NCBI GenBank assembly: GCA_945865925.1
Contig: CAMBFG010000011.1
Coordinates: forward strand, 1 to 49,112
Direction of reading: 5' to 3'
Origin: Dehalococcoides mccartyi
Lineage (GTDB): Bacteria > Chloroflexota > Dehalococcoidia > UBA2979
DNA length: 49,112 nucleotides
Part shown: positions 41,397 to 49,087 of the stretch, piece by piece
Layout of the letters: each line of letters opens with the position of its first letter
Numbering within the stretch: position 1 is the stretch's first letter
The notes under the pieces: generated by a model
Database searches by the model: none
What the model was told of the DNA's origin: nothing
What the model saw: the letters and a program-made list of their open reading frames with translations, nothing else
Made by a program: the position numbers and the translations under genes

Positions 41397-43058
41397 GTGC
41401 ATCGAATCGCCGAACAGAACTATTGGACCGGTTCGCTCAACCGGCGGCGGTTGCTGCGAGGGGCCGGGATCGGGCTTGCCGGGCTCGCGGGCGCTGCCCT
41501 GGTCGGGTGCAGCGACAGCGACAACAGCGCCGACGGCGGGGCGGGTTCGCCTGCCGGTAACACGAAGGCAGGCGGCTCGACTGTCGCAATCAAACGCGGC
41601 GGGAAACTGACCGTCGGCGTCGGTGCGGAGCCGGCTGGCTCGCTCAACCCACACCGTGGTCAAGGCGGTGGTGATCACAAGTTCTTCTGGACGATGTTCG
41701 AAGGGCTGGTGCAGTACAACCGCGAGGGGCTGCCGGACACGAAGTACTCGCTCGCCGAAGCGTTCGAAGTCGTGGACCCGACGACGATCAAGTTCACGCT
41801 GCGCCCGGGTGTGAAGTACCACGACGGCAACATGCTGAAGGCCGAGGACATCCGCTACAACGTCGCGCGGAACCAGGAAGAAGCGTACAAGCCGGCAGCG
41901 CGCGCGCAGATGCTCCCAATCCAGAAGGTCGACGTGGTGGACGACCGGACGGTGATCTTCAAGCTGGACAAGCCGAACGCGGCGATCCTCACGATCCTCG
42001 GTGACCGCGGTGGCCAGGTGGTCTCGCCGGCGGCGCTGGAGAAGGGTGTGGAAGCATTCGACCGTAAGTCGCTGGGCGGTACGGGTCCCTTCAAGTTCGC
42101 CGAGTGGGTGTCGGACTCGCGGATCCGCGTGCAGAAGAACCCGGACTACTGGCGGAAGGGCGCTGACGGCGTCCCCCTGCCGTACCTAGACGAGATCGAG
42201 TGGAAGGTCATCCCGGACACCAACGTCGCACTGGCGTCGTTGGAGTCAGGGGAGATCGACATCGCGGTGCCGCCGCTGTCAGAGATGGACCGCCTGGAGA
42301 AGTCCGGTCAGTACCAGCTCTCGACCTTCACGGGTGCACAGTGGAGCGGCTTCTACTTCAACCTGAAGCTCGCCCCGATCGACGACGTCAACCTGCGTCT
42401 GGCGATCGCGCACGCGATCGACCGTGAGGCCGAGAACAAGGCGGTGTTTTTCAACCGCTTCCAGGTGGCGACGGGGATCCTGACACCGGCGCTGAAGTGG
42501 GCATACGAGCCGGTCGCTTCGGCACCGAAGTTCGACCTGGCGAAGGCGAAGGAGTACCTCGCCAAGAGCAAGTACCCGAACGGTACGCGTTTCACGGCGG
42601 CGATCGGTACGAACCAAGAGTCTGCGACGCGTGGTGCCCTGTACCAGGACATGCTGAAGAAGATCAACGTCCAATTGGACCTGGTGCCGCTGCAGTCCGT
42701 GACCACGCGGACGTGGGTGGTGCAGGATGTGAACTCGGCGCTGTCCTCGTTCAGCATCCGCGCCGACCCGGACGGCATCGTGGCGGAGGTGGTGCACTCG
42801 AAGGGCTTCTACAACGCGGGACACGTCGAGAATCCGCAGCTGGACGACCTGATCGCGAAGGCCCGTGAGAGCTACAACACGCAGGAGCGGAAGCGGTTCT
42901 ACCAGGAGATCGAGAAGCACCTGGCGACGAACCCGTACGACATGTACTCGACGTACACGGCGCAGTTCCGGGCGGCCCGGAAGCGCGTCCAGAACACAGA
43001 CCTCACGTTCGGTGCGGAGGGTAAGGAGCGCTACGACGAGTTCTGGCTCAACGGCTAG
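41397..43058 (+). CDS. Family 5 ABC solute-binding protein, Tat lipoprotein, locus B
   Basis: This 553-aa product is a close paralogue, of the same length, of that encoded at 25630-27291. The N-terminus MHRIAEQNYWTGSLNRRRLLRGAGIG carries a twin-arginine motif and lipobox LVGC. Family signatures: GGKLTVGVGAEPAGSLNPHR, FEGLVQYNREGLPDTKYSLAEAF, GTGPFKFAEW and NPDYWRKGADG. It should bind an oligopeptide-like or other organic solute and feed the two permeases that follow within 46 bp. AGAGGGGGCA serves as ribosome site. It leads an operon of five genes ending with biotin carboxylase. Confidence 0.94.
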   Translation: MHRIAEQNYWTGSLNRRRLLRGAGIGLAGLAGAALVGCSDSDNSADGGAGSPAGNTKAGGSTVAIKRGGKLTVGVGAEPAGSLNPHRGQGGGDHKFFWTMFEGLVQYNREGLPDTKYSLAEAFEVVDPTTIKFTLRPGVKYHDGNMLKAEDIRYNVARNQEEAYKPAARAQMLPIQKVDVVDDRTVIFKLDKPNAAILTILGDRGGQVVSPAALEKGVEAFDRKSLGGTGPFKFAEWVSDSRIRVQKNPDYWRKGADGVPLPYLDEIEWKVIPDTNVALASLESGEIDIAVPPLSEMDRLEKSGQYQLSTFTGAQWSGFYFNLKLAPIDDVNLRLAIAHAIDREAENKAVFFNRFQVATGILTPALKWAYEPVASAPKFDLAKAKEYLAKSKYPNGTRFTAAIGTNQESATRGALYQDMLKKINVQLDLVPLQSVTTRTWVVQDVNSALSSFSIRADPDGIVAEVVHSKGFYNAGHVENPQLDDLIAKARESYNTQERKRFYQEIEKHLATNPYDMYSTYTAQFRAARKRVQNTDLTFGAEGKERYDEFWLNG

Positions 43059-43103
43059 TCGCCCAGCCGACTGCATCTCGGACCGAGAGAGCCAAGGACC
43101 GTC

Positions 43104-44075
43104 ATGAACCTCGAATACATACTGAACCGTCTGCTCCAGACCCTCTTGATCATGTTCATGGTGTCGGTGCTGACGTTCATGTTCGTGTCGGTACTTCCCG
43201 GTGATCCGGTCGTCCTCCTGCTCGGCCCGGAGAGCTCAGCGTCGATGACGCCGGAGGCGATCGAACGCGCGCGCGAGGATTTGGGCCTGAACAATCCAAT
43301 CCCCGTGCGCTACGCGAAATGGCTTGGGGGCGTCCTCACGGGTGACCTGGGTACTTCCATCCGGACGCGCCAACCAGTGCTGACAGCGATCCGGGAACGC
43401 GCGCCCGTCACCCTTCAGCTGGCTGCGATGGCGTGGGTGATCTCTACGGTGATTGCGATCCCGGCAGGTGTGGTCGCAGCGCTTCGACGGAACTCATGGT
43501 TCGACCGGGCGGCCACGATGATGGCGACGGCGGGTGTCGCCATACCGAACTTCTGGCTCGGCATCCTCGTACTGCTGCTCTTTTCCGTGAAGCTGGGGTG
43601 GTTCCCAGCGTCCGGCTACGTCGATCCCTTCAAGGACCCAATTCAGGGGCTGCGCACACTGATCCTGCCCAGCATGGTGCTCGGGCTCGCGCAGTCGGCC
43701 ACGATCATGCGTCAAACGCGGTCGAGCATGCTCGAGGTGATGGGTCACGACTACATCCGCACGGCACGATCGAAAGGACTCACGCCGTACGCGGTGACCG
43801 TCCGGCACGGCCTACGCAACGCGCTCCTCCCGATCATCACCGTCCTCGGCTTGCGTCTCGGTAACCTCATCGGTGGCTCGGTCATCATCGAAACGGTCTT
43901 TGCGCTACCCGGGATGGGGCGCCTGGCGATCGGCGGCATCTTCGCGCAAGACTTTCCTGTTGTGATGGGCGTGGTGCTGGTGATTGGGCTCACCGTCCCC
44001 ATGGCGACGCTTGTGACGGACATCGCCTACGGCATCGCTGACCCGAGGATCAAAGTCAGTCGGTCGGCGTCATGA
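43104..44075 (+). CDS. Family 5 ABC importer permease, DppB-like
   Basis: The 323-aa protein has the DppB/OppB pattern: N-terminal membrane helix (ILNRLLQTLLIMFMVSVLTF), the large loop with PGDPVVLLLGPESSASMTPE and NPIPVRYAKWLGGVLTGDLGTSI, then about five more helices and the EAA loop TIMRQTRSSMLEVMGHDYIRTARSKGL that contacts the ATPase. It forms the channel with the next gene product, whose ATG overlaps this stop (ATGA at 44072-44075). No ATPase gene lies beside it. Confidence 0.94.
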   Translation: MNLEYILNRLLQTLLIMFMVSVLTFMFVSVLPGDPVVLLLGPESSASMTPEAIERAREDLGLNNPIPVRYAKWLGGVLTGDLGTSIRTRQPVLTAIRERAPVTLQLAAMAWVISTVIAIPAGVVAALRRNSWFDRAATMMATAGVAIPNFWLGILVLLLFSVKLGWFPASGYVDPFKDPIQGLRTLILPSMVLGLAQSATIMRQTRSSMLEVMGHDYIRTARSKGLTPYAVTVRHGLRNALLPIITVLGLRLGNLIGGSVIIETVFALPGMGRLAIGGIFAQDFPVVMGVVLVIGLTVPMATLVTDIAYGIADPRIKVSRSAS

Positions 44076-44968
44076 CGAACATTTCTCAGCCACTCTCCGC
44101 TCTGTCTGGGACAGTCGACGAAGGTCGAGGGACACCGAACGTCCTCCGGAGGCTGCTCCAGCAGCGCATGGTGCCCGTCGCGTTCGGGGTATTGCTGGTC
44201 GTGCTCATCTGCGCCGTGTTTGCTCCGGTGATCGCTCCCGCGGACCCCGTCGCTACGAGCCCGCTTCAGGCGTTGAAGAGTCCGTCACTCGACCATCCAA
44301 TGGGGACTGACCAACTCGGACGGGACATCCTGAGCCGCACGATCTATGGCGCGCGGGTGTCATTGCTGATCGGGTTCCTCGCGGTGTCGCTCTCGGTCAT
44401 CGTGGGGGTACCGCTTGGACTGATATCGGGCTACTTCGGCGGGATGGTGGACAACATCATCATGCGGGCAATGGACACGATCATCGCGTTCCCCCAGATC
44501 ATCCTGGCACTCGCGATTGTGGCCGCTTTTGGCGGTGGAATGGTGCAAGTCCTCATTGCGATCGGCGTGGGGTCGATCCCCCCGTACTGTCGCGTGACGC
44601 GCGGGCAGGTGCTCTCGGTGCGCGAGGAGGACTACATCCGGGCCGCCCAATCGATGGGTTCGACGAACGTGAGAATTCTCCTTCGGCATATCCTGCCCAA
44701 CGTGATGTCTCCGCTCATCGTTCAGGCGTCGCTGGGCGTCGCCTTCGCTATTCTGGCGGAGGCTGGACTGTCGTTCCTCGGCGTCGGTGTCGACCCGAAG
44801 ACGCCGACGTGGGGCGGTATGCTGAGCCAGGCGCTCCCCATCATTCGCCGCGCGTTCCACCCATCGTTATTTCCCGGTCTTGCGATCTTTGTCACCGTCC
44901 TTGCCGTGAATGTCCTAGGTGACGCACTGCGGGATGTTCTGGATCCGAGGCTGCGCGGACGCAGCTAG
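44072..44968 (+). CDS. Family 5 ABC importer permease, DppC-like
   Basis: The 298-aa protein has the DppC/OppC pattern: cytoplasmic N-terminus, one helix, the periplasmic segment SPLQALKSPSLDHPMGTDQLGRDILSR (HxxGTDxxGRD is the family hallmark), several helices and the EAA loop VREEDYIRAAQSMGSTNVRILLRHILPN. It ends VLGDALRDVLDPRLRG, as in the family. Coupled to the preceding permease gene by a 4-bp overlap. The dipeptide-type ATPases (DppD/DppF) that normally follow are absent; the biotin carrier gene comes next after 42 bp. Confidence 0.94.
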   Translation: MTNISQPLSALSGTVDEGRGTPNVLRRLLQQRMVPVAFGVLLVVLICAVFAPVIAPADPVATSPLQALKSPSLDHPMGTDQLGRDILSRTIYGARVSLLIGFLAVSLSVIVGVPLGLISGYFGGMVDNIIMRAMDTIIAFPQIILALAIVAAFGGGMVQVLIAIGVGSIPPYCRVTRGQVLSVREEDYIRAAQSMGSTNVRILLRHILPNVMSPLIVQASLGVAFAILAEAGLSFLGVGVDPKTPTWGGMLSQALPIIRRAFHPSLFPGLAIFVTVLAVNVLGDALRDVLDPRLRGRS

Positions 44969-45010
44969 GCCCCTCGACTGAGGTAAGCCAGTGCTAAGAA
45001 AGGCTATGTC

Positions 45011-45223
45011 ATGGATGTCGTTGCGGGATGGCCCGGCCGAATCGCCGAGCTACAGGTCGCTGTGGGCGATCAGGTCACGATCGACCAGGAGTTGCTGACC
45101 GTTGAGTCGATGAAAATGCTGATGCCTGTGGTCGCTCCGGCGGCCGGGCGCGTCACCGAGCTCTGCGTAGCTGTTGACCAGGCCGTGGCCGAGGGCGACC
45201 TCCTTCTCCGTCTCGACCCGTAA
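45011..45223 (+). CDS. Biotin carboxyl carrier (biotinyl-domain) protein
   Basis: The 70-aa product is a single biotinyl domain. The attachment site is VESMKMLMP with biotinylated K35, and the second half reads VVAPAAGRVTELCVAVDQAV as the symmetric repeat of the fold. Free-standing carriers of this size occur in acyl-CoA carboxylases of the methylcrotonyl/geranyl type. It starts 42 bp after the permease gene and 16 bp before biotin carboxylase, so it would hand carboxybiotin from AccC to the carboxyltransferases at 37167 and perhaps 21015. Confidence 0.93.
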   Translation: MDVVAGWPGRIAELQVAVGDQVTIDQELLTVESMKMLMPVVAPAAGRVTELCVAVDQAVAEGDLLLRLDP

Positions 45224-45239
45224 CTAGCCGGAGGCGACG

Positions 45240-46583
45240 ATGTTCGCAAGCGTCCTGATTGCGAACCGGGGCGAGATCGCGTGCCGGATTATCCGTACGT
45301 GCCAGCGCCTCGGGATTCGGACCGTCGCCGTCTACTCGGAGGCGGATGCATCCGCGCTGCATGTGGCAGCCGCAGATGAGGCGTACCTGATCGGTCCGCC
45401 GCCCGTGGGCCAGAGTTACCTGCTCGCTGACGCCATCCTGGATGTGGCAGTGAAGGCCGGTGTCGAAGCGATTCACCCTGGCTACGGCCTGCTGTCTGAG
45501 CGGGCGGACTTCGCGCGTGCGTGTGCGGAGCGTGGCATCGTTTTCATCGGCCCGTCGGCCGAAGCGATGGAGTCGGTCGGCAGGAAGCTTCCCGCGCGAG
45601 CGGTGGCCGCTCGTGTCGGGTTCCCTGTCATTCCCGGGTCCCCGGAACCGGTGGCCATTGATACCGTCGAGGCCGAGGCCGCGCGTGTTGGGTTCCCACT
45701 CCTGCTCAAGGCAAGCGCCGGTGGCGGCGGCATCGGCATGACGCGCGTCAACGACGAGGCCGGCCTCGCGCGCGCCCTCGAACGTGCTCGTACGACTGCC
45801 GAGCGGGCATTCGGTGATCTGGACATCTATATCGAGCGGATCCTCGAACCAGCTCGTCACGTCGAGGTGCAGGTGTTGGCCGATAAGTTCGGGCACGGCG
45901 TGGCACTCGGCACGCGAGACTGCTCTGTCCAGCGTCGCCACCAGAAGGTGATTGAGGAGTCGCTCGCGCCGAATGTGACACCGGCGGTGCGAGCAGGCCT
46001 CGCAGCGGACGCACTTCGGCTCGCGCAGGCCATCGGCTATTACAACGCCGGGACCGTCGAGTGTCTCGTCTCGGGAAGCGACTACTACTTCCTGGAGGTG
46101 AACACGCGCCTCCAGGTGGAGCACGCCGTGACCGAGGAGGTCTTTGGCCTCGACCTGGTCGAGCAGCAGCTCAGAGTCGCCGCCGGTGAAGTGCTTGCGG
46201 ACGCCGTGCTGTCGGCCACGCCCGTTGGTCATGCGATCGAGTGCCGGATCTACGCCGAGGACCCGGTGACATACATGCCGTCGCCCGGTGTGATCACCTC
46301 GATGGACGTCCCAGAGGCGTCAGACGTACGTCTGGACACGGGATTCCGGGCGGGAGACACGGTGACACCGTACTACGACCCGCTCATCGCGAAACTCGTG
46401 GTGAAGGGCGCTGACCGTGCATCGGCGGTCAGCCGCCTGTCGGAAGTGCTCGCCGCGACGCAGATCGAGGGCCTCAAGACCAATCTGCCGATGCTTCGTG
46501 CGGTCGCCAAGTACGGCGAGTTCGTCGACGGCATGTACGACACAGGTATCCTCGACCGTTTCGCGCTGCAACGGGCGAAATGA
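45240..46583 (+). CDS. accC: Biotin carboxylase subunit of acyl-CoA carboxylase
   Basis: The 447-aa protein has the full AccC layout: N-terminal SVLIANRGEIACRIIRTCQRLGI, GYGLLSERADFARAC, the ATP-grasp glycine loop KASAGGGGIGMTRV, and the catalytic segment FLEVNTRLQVEHAVTEEVFGLDLV with Glu/Asn/Arg in the expected order, ending with the biotin-carboxylase C domain (HAIECRIYAEDP, PYYDPLIAKLVVKG). It carboxylates the carrier biotin with ATP and bicarbonate. GGAGG precedes the ATG. It ends the locus B operon and a strong inverted repeat covers its stop codon. Confidence 0.95.
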   Translation: MFASVLIANRGEIACRIIRTCQRLGIRTVAVYSEADASALHVAAADEAYLIGPPPVGQSYLLADAILDVAVKAGVEAIHPGYGLLSERADFARACAERGIVFIGPSAEAMESVGRKLPARAVAARVGFPVIPGSPEPVAIDTVEAEAARVGFPLLLKASAGGGGIGMTRVNDEAGLARALERARTTAERAFGDLDIYIERILEPARHVEVQVLADKFGHGVALGTRDCSVQRRHQKVIEESLAPNVTPAVRAGLAADALRLAQAIGYYNAGTVECLVSGSDYYFLEVNTRLQVEHAVTEEVFGLDLVEQQLRVAAGEVLADAVLSATPVGHAIECRIYAEDPVTYMPSPGVITSMDVPEASDVRLDTGFRAGDTVTPYYDPLIAKLVVKGADRASAVSRLSEVLAATQIEGLKTNLPMLRAVAKYGEFVDGMYDTGILDRFALQRAK

Positions 46584-46610
46584 GTCGTGCGCACTTAGTG
46601 CGCACGACTC
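46582..46610 (+). terminator. 13-bp stem hairpin at the biotin carboxylase stop codon
   Basis: GAGTCGTGCGCAC (46582-46594) and GTGCGCACGACTC (46598-46610) pair perfectly around TTA, starting inside the TGA stop. Two shorter dyads follow: CGACGAGCT/AGCTCGTCG at 46660-46679 and AGCCGTA/TACGGCT at 46683-46700. No T-run is present, but the first is strong enough to act as an operon end. Nothing else recognisable in 46611-46812. Confidence 0.6.
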
Positions 46611-46812
46611 GCCTGACCTGCTCACGCCGTTCAGCTGTCGTCGTCCGTTGACCGCGTTGCGACGAGCTCCAGCTCGTCGGTGAGCCGTACCGCTACGGCT
46701 GTTCCATCACAGACGACTCTCGTAGAACTCACGGTCCGCCTCGCTGCGTTCGTCGCCCCGGTCTCGCGGCGTGCTGCACGTCGATGAGTGGGGCATACCG
46801 ATGACGATAATT

Positions 46813-46834
46813 CGTGTGCGTGCTCACGTTCACG
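46813..46834. promoter_or_regulatory. 22-bp palindrome, copy D (locus C)
   Basis: Same dyad as copies A-C with one base change, 81 bp upstream of dyad site 5. No regulator gene is attached. Confidence 0.65.
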
Positions 46835-46893
46835 ATCGTTTTTGAATCAAAGTCGGTCAGGTCGATGGTGAGTAAGTAAGTAAACCGATCGAA

Positions 46894-46910
46894 ATACGCA
46901 GCGGACGTAT
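46894..46910. promoter_or_regulatory. Regulon dyad site 5, upstream of the interrupted binding-protein gene
   Basis: ATACGC-AGCGG-ACGTAT, one arm mismatch. The -10-like CACAAT is at 46933-46938, 31 bp from the centre, and the GTG of the broken gene is at 46978 after AGAGGGGGCACC. Confidence 0.7.
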
Positions 46911-46977
46911 AGCGACGCTGATCACCGGGCCGCACAATCACGGCGCGTACGAGGTTCTACGCGCCAGAGGGGGCACC

Positions 46978-47150
46978 GTGGATCGACTCAACGAAGGCAA
47001 CTATTGGGCGCGTCCGCTCAACCGTCGTCGGTTGCTTCGCGCATCCGGCATCGGGCTCGCGGGACTCGCGGGCGCGGCACTGCTTGGATGCAGCGACAGC
47101 AGTGATGGCGGTGCAGGTGAGACGGGTACGCCTGCCGGTAACACGAAGGC
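46978..47150 (+). pseudogene. 5' fragment of a third Tat-lipoprotein solute-binding protein gene
   Basis: Fifty-eight codons match the other two binding proteins: MDRLNEGNYWARPLNRRRLLRASGIG, lipobox LLGC, then GGAGETGTPAGNTKA. At 47151 the frame enters the insertion sequence and continues as unrelated residues to a stop at 47202. The remainder of the gene is not found on the other side of the element. Promoter and ribosome site are intact, so a short exported lipopeptide could still be produced. Confidence 0.9.
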
Positions 47151-48275
47151 TGTGGGGCATCAAAACCTCGATCGCCGTGATTTGACGGCTTCGTCCGCGT
47201 GACCGAGGCTCCCGCCAAGCGACGGGAGGTGGGGATGGGTACGTATATCGGACTACTGATTGCGGCGATCCGCGGGCTGCTCAATTCGCGACAGGATCTC
47301 GTTCTCGAAAACCTCGCCCTTCGGCATCAGCTTGCGATGTGCAGCCGCCGGCCCAGGGTGCACGGCGCAGACCGTCTGCTCTGGGTCGCGTTCTTCCGAC
47401 GTTGGACCGGTTGGCGCTCGGCGCTGGTCGTCCTCAAACCGGATACCGTCGTGCGCTGGCACCGGGAGGGCTGGCGCCGGTACTGGCGGTGGAAGAGCGG
47501 TCAAGAACGAGGGGGCCGCCGCAAGATCGCTCAGGAAGCTCGAGATCTCATCACGCGCATCGCGCGCGAGAATCCCCGCTGGGGCGCGATCCGGATCCGT
47601 GGCGAGCTCCTCGCCCTGGGACACGACGTGAGCGCCGCCTCCGTTCGCCGGTACCGGCGACAGGCGTTGCTACGGCCACCTTCGCAACGCTGGCATACGT
47701 TCATCACGAACCACCGTCACCACCTCTGGGCGGTGGACTTCTTCACCGTCCCGACGTTGCTCTTCCAGACGTTGTACGTCTTCGTCGTGGTCTCGCATGA
47801 CCGCCGGCGCATCGAATACTTCAATGTCACCGCCCACCCGACGGCAGCGTGGGTCTGGCAACAGGTGATCGAGGCCACCTCCTGGGGCCACCAACCACGG
47901 GTACTGATTCGCGACCGCGACCGCTGCTACGGCGGCGACTTCATTGCCCGCGCGTCGCGCATCGGCATCGAGACGGTGCTGACGCCAATTCACACGCCGC
48001 AGGCGAACGGCGTCGTCGAACGACTGATCGGGACGCTCCGGCGGGAGTGCGTCGATCACATCATCCCGTTGAATGAGCGACACCTACGCCACGTCCTGCG
48101 GGAGTACGTCGTCTACTACAACGACACGCGTCCACACCGGACGCTCGCGCTCGAACCACCCGAAGGCGCACGTACGCCGCAGCGGTCCGGGCCCGTCGTA
48201 GGAACCCCCGTCCTGGGGGGACTTCACCATCGCTACGAGCGGAAAGCCGCCTGATCGAGGTTTTGACGCCCCACA
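47151..48275. mobile_element. Insertion sequence with 23-bp inverted repeats
   Basis: The left end (47151-47173) begins TGTGGGGC and ends CTCGATC; the right end (48253-48275) is its reverse complement with one mismatch (22 of 23). The 1125-bp element contains one transposase gene. Flanking sequences (left AAGGC, right ACCAA) show no target duplication, so the right-hand neighbour has been rearranged since insertion. It truncates the third binding-protein gene on the left and abuts an IS3-type remnant on the right. Confidence 0.85.
47235..48254 (+). CDS. DDE integrase-type transposase of the insertion sequence
   Basis: ATG 47235 (GGGAGGT upstream; GTG 47199 possible) gives 339 aa. The N-terminus LENLALRHQLAM is typical of a group of single-ORF rve transposases, then an HTH-like region with WHREGWRRYWRWK, and the integrase core: first Asp in WAVDFFTVPT, second in LIRDRDRCYGGDF, Glu in ANGVVERLIGTLRRE, and YVVYYNDTRPHRTL. 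The catalytic triad is complete and no frameshift is seen, so the element could be active. The stop lies inside the right inverted repeat. Confidence 0.92.
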   Translation: MGTYIGLLIAAIRGLLNSRQDLVLENLALRHQLAMCSRRPRVHGADRLLWVAFFRRWTGWRSALVVLKPDTVVRWHREGWRRYWRWKSGQERGGRRKIAQEARDLITRIARENPRWGAIRIRGELLALGHDVSAASVRRYRRQALLRPPSQRWHTFITNHRHHLWAVDFFTVPTLLFQTLYVFVVVSHDRRRIEYFNVTAHPTAAWVWQQVIEATSWGHQPRVLIRDRDRCYGGDFIARASRIGIETVLTPIHTPQANGVVERLIGTLRRECVDHIIPLNERHLRHVLREYVVYYNDTRPHRTLALEPPEGARTPQRSGPVVGTPVLGGLHHRYERKAA

Positions 48276-49081
48276 ACCAATGGTCGAAGCACGCTCCGTC
48301 CGTGCGGGAGCGGAGCGATGGCGCCTTGAAAGATCAGATCGTCGCGATCCATAAAGACAGTCGGGAGACCTACGGGGCGCCGCGCGTGCACCTCCAGCTG
48401 CGGCGGGACGGCGTCGTCTGCGGGCGGCGCCGCGTCGCGCGGCTGATGGCCGTGTGTGGACTCACTGGACGGTGCAAACGACGGTGGAAGCGGACGACAA
48501 TCACCGATCCTTCCGCCCCGCCGGCGGTCACGGACCTCGTGCGCCGGGCCTTCGCACCGGCGTCGCTTGAGCTCGACCGCGTGTGGGTCGGCGACATCAC
48601 CTACCTCCGGACGTGGGAGGGCTGGTGCTACCTGGCGACGGTGATCGACCTTGCCAGCCGGCGTGTGGTCGGCTTCGCGATGGCGGACCACATGCGAGTC
48701 AGCCTGGTCTCCGACGCCCTGCGGATGGCGATCACGGCCAGACGGCCGAGACCGGGATTGACCTTCCATTCCGATCGGGGCGGTCAGTACACCTCAGCAA
48801 CGTTCCGCGAGTTGCTCGGCGCCCATGGTGTCGTGCAATCGCTCAGCCGTCCTCGGCAGTGCTGGGACAACGCGGTCGCGGAGAGCTTCTTCGCCACGCT
48901 CAAGACCGAGCTCGTCTACCGCTCCGCCTGGCCGACGCGAGGCGCGGTGCAGCACGCGGTCTTCGAGTTCATCGAGGTGTTCTACAATCGCCGACGCCTG
49001 CACTCCACGCTCGGCTACTGTTCGCCGGTGGAGTACGAGGCAAGAATGGTCCCACGAGCAAGGAGCGCCTCGGCGGCCTAA
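48276..49081 (+). pseudogene. IS3-family OrfB transposase, N-terminally truncated
   Basis: The frame is open from 48263, inside the neighbouring element's repeat, but the true sequence starts after 48275 at NQWSKHAPSVRER. It lacks OrfA and the first residues of OrfB. The core is complete: WVGDITYLRTWEGWCYLATVID (first Asp), FHSDRGGQYTS (second Asp), CWDNAVAESFFATLKTEL (Glu) and FYNRRRLHSTLGYCSPVEYE. It is therefore the 3' part of an IS3-type element whose left side was lost at the junction with the first IS. Confidence 0.85.
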
Positions 49082-49087
49082 GCAATC

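Noticed and set aside
46978-47202. A 74-aa complete small lipoprotein gene
   Set aside because: The last 16 residues come from the inserted element; the frame is a truncated gene fusion.
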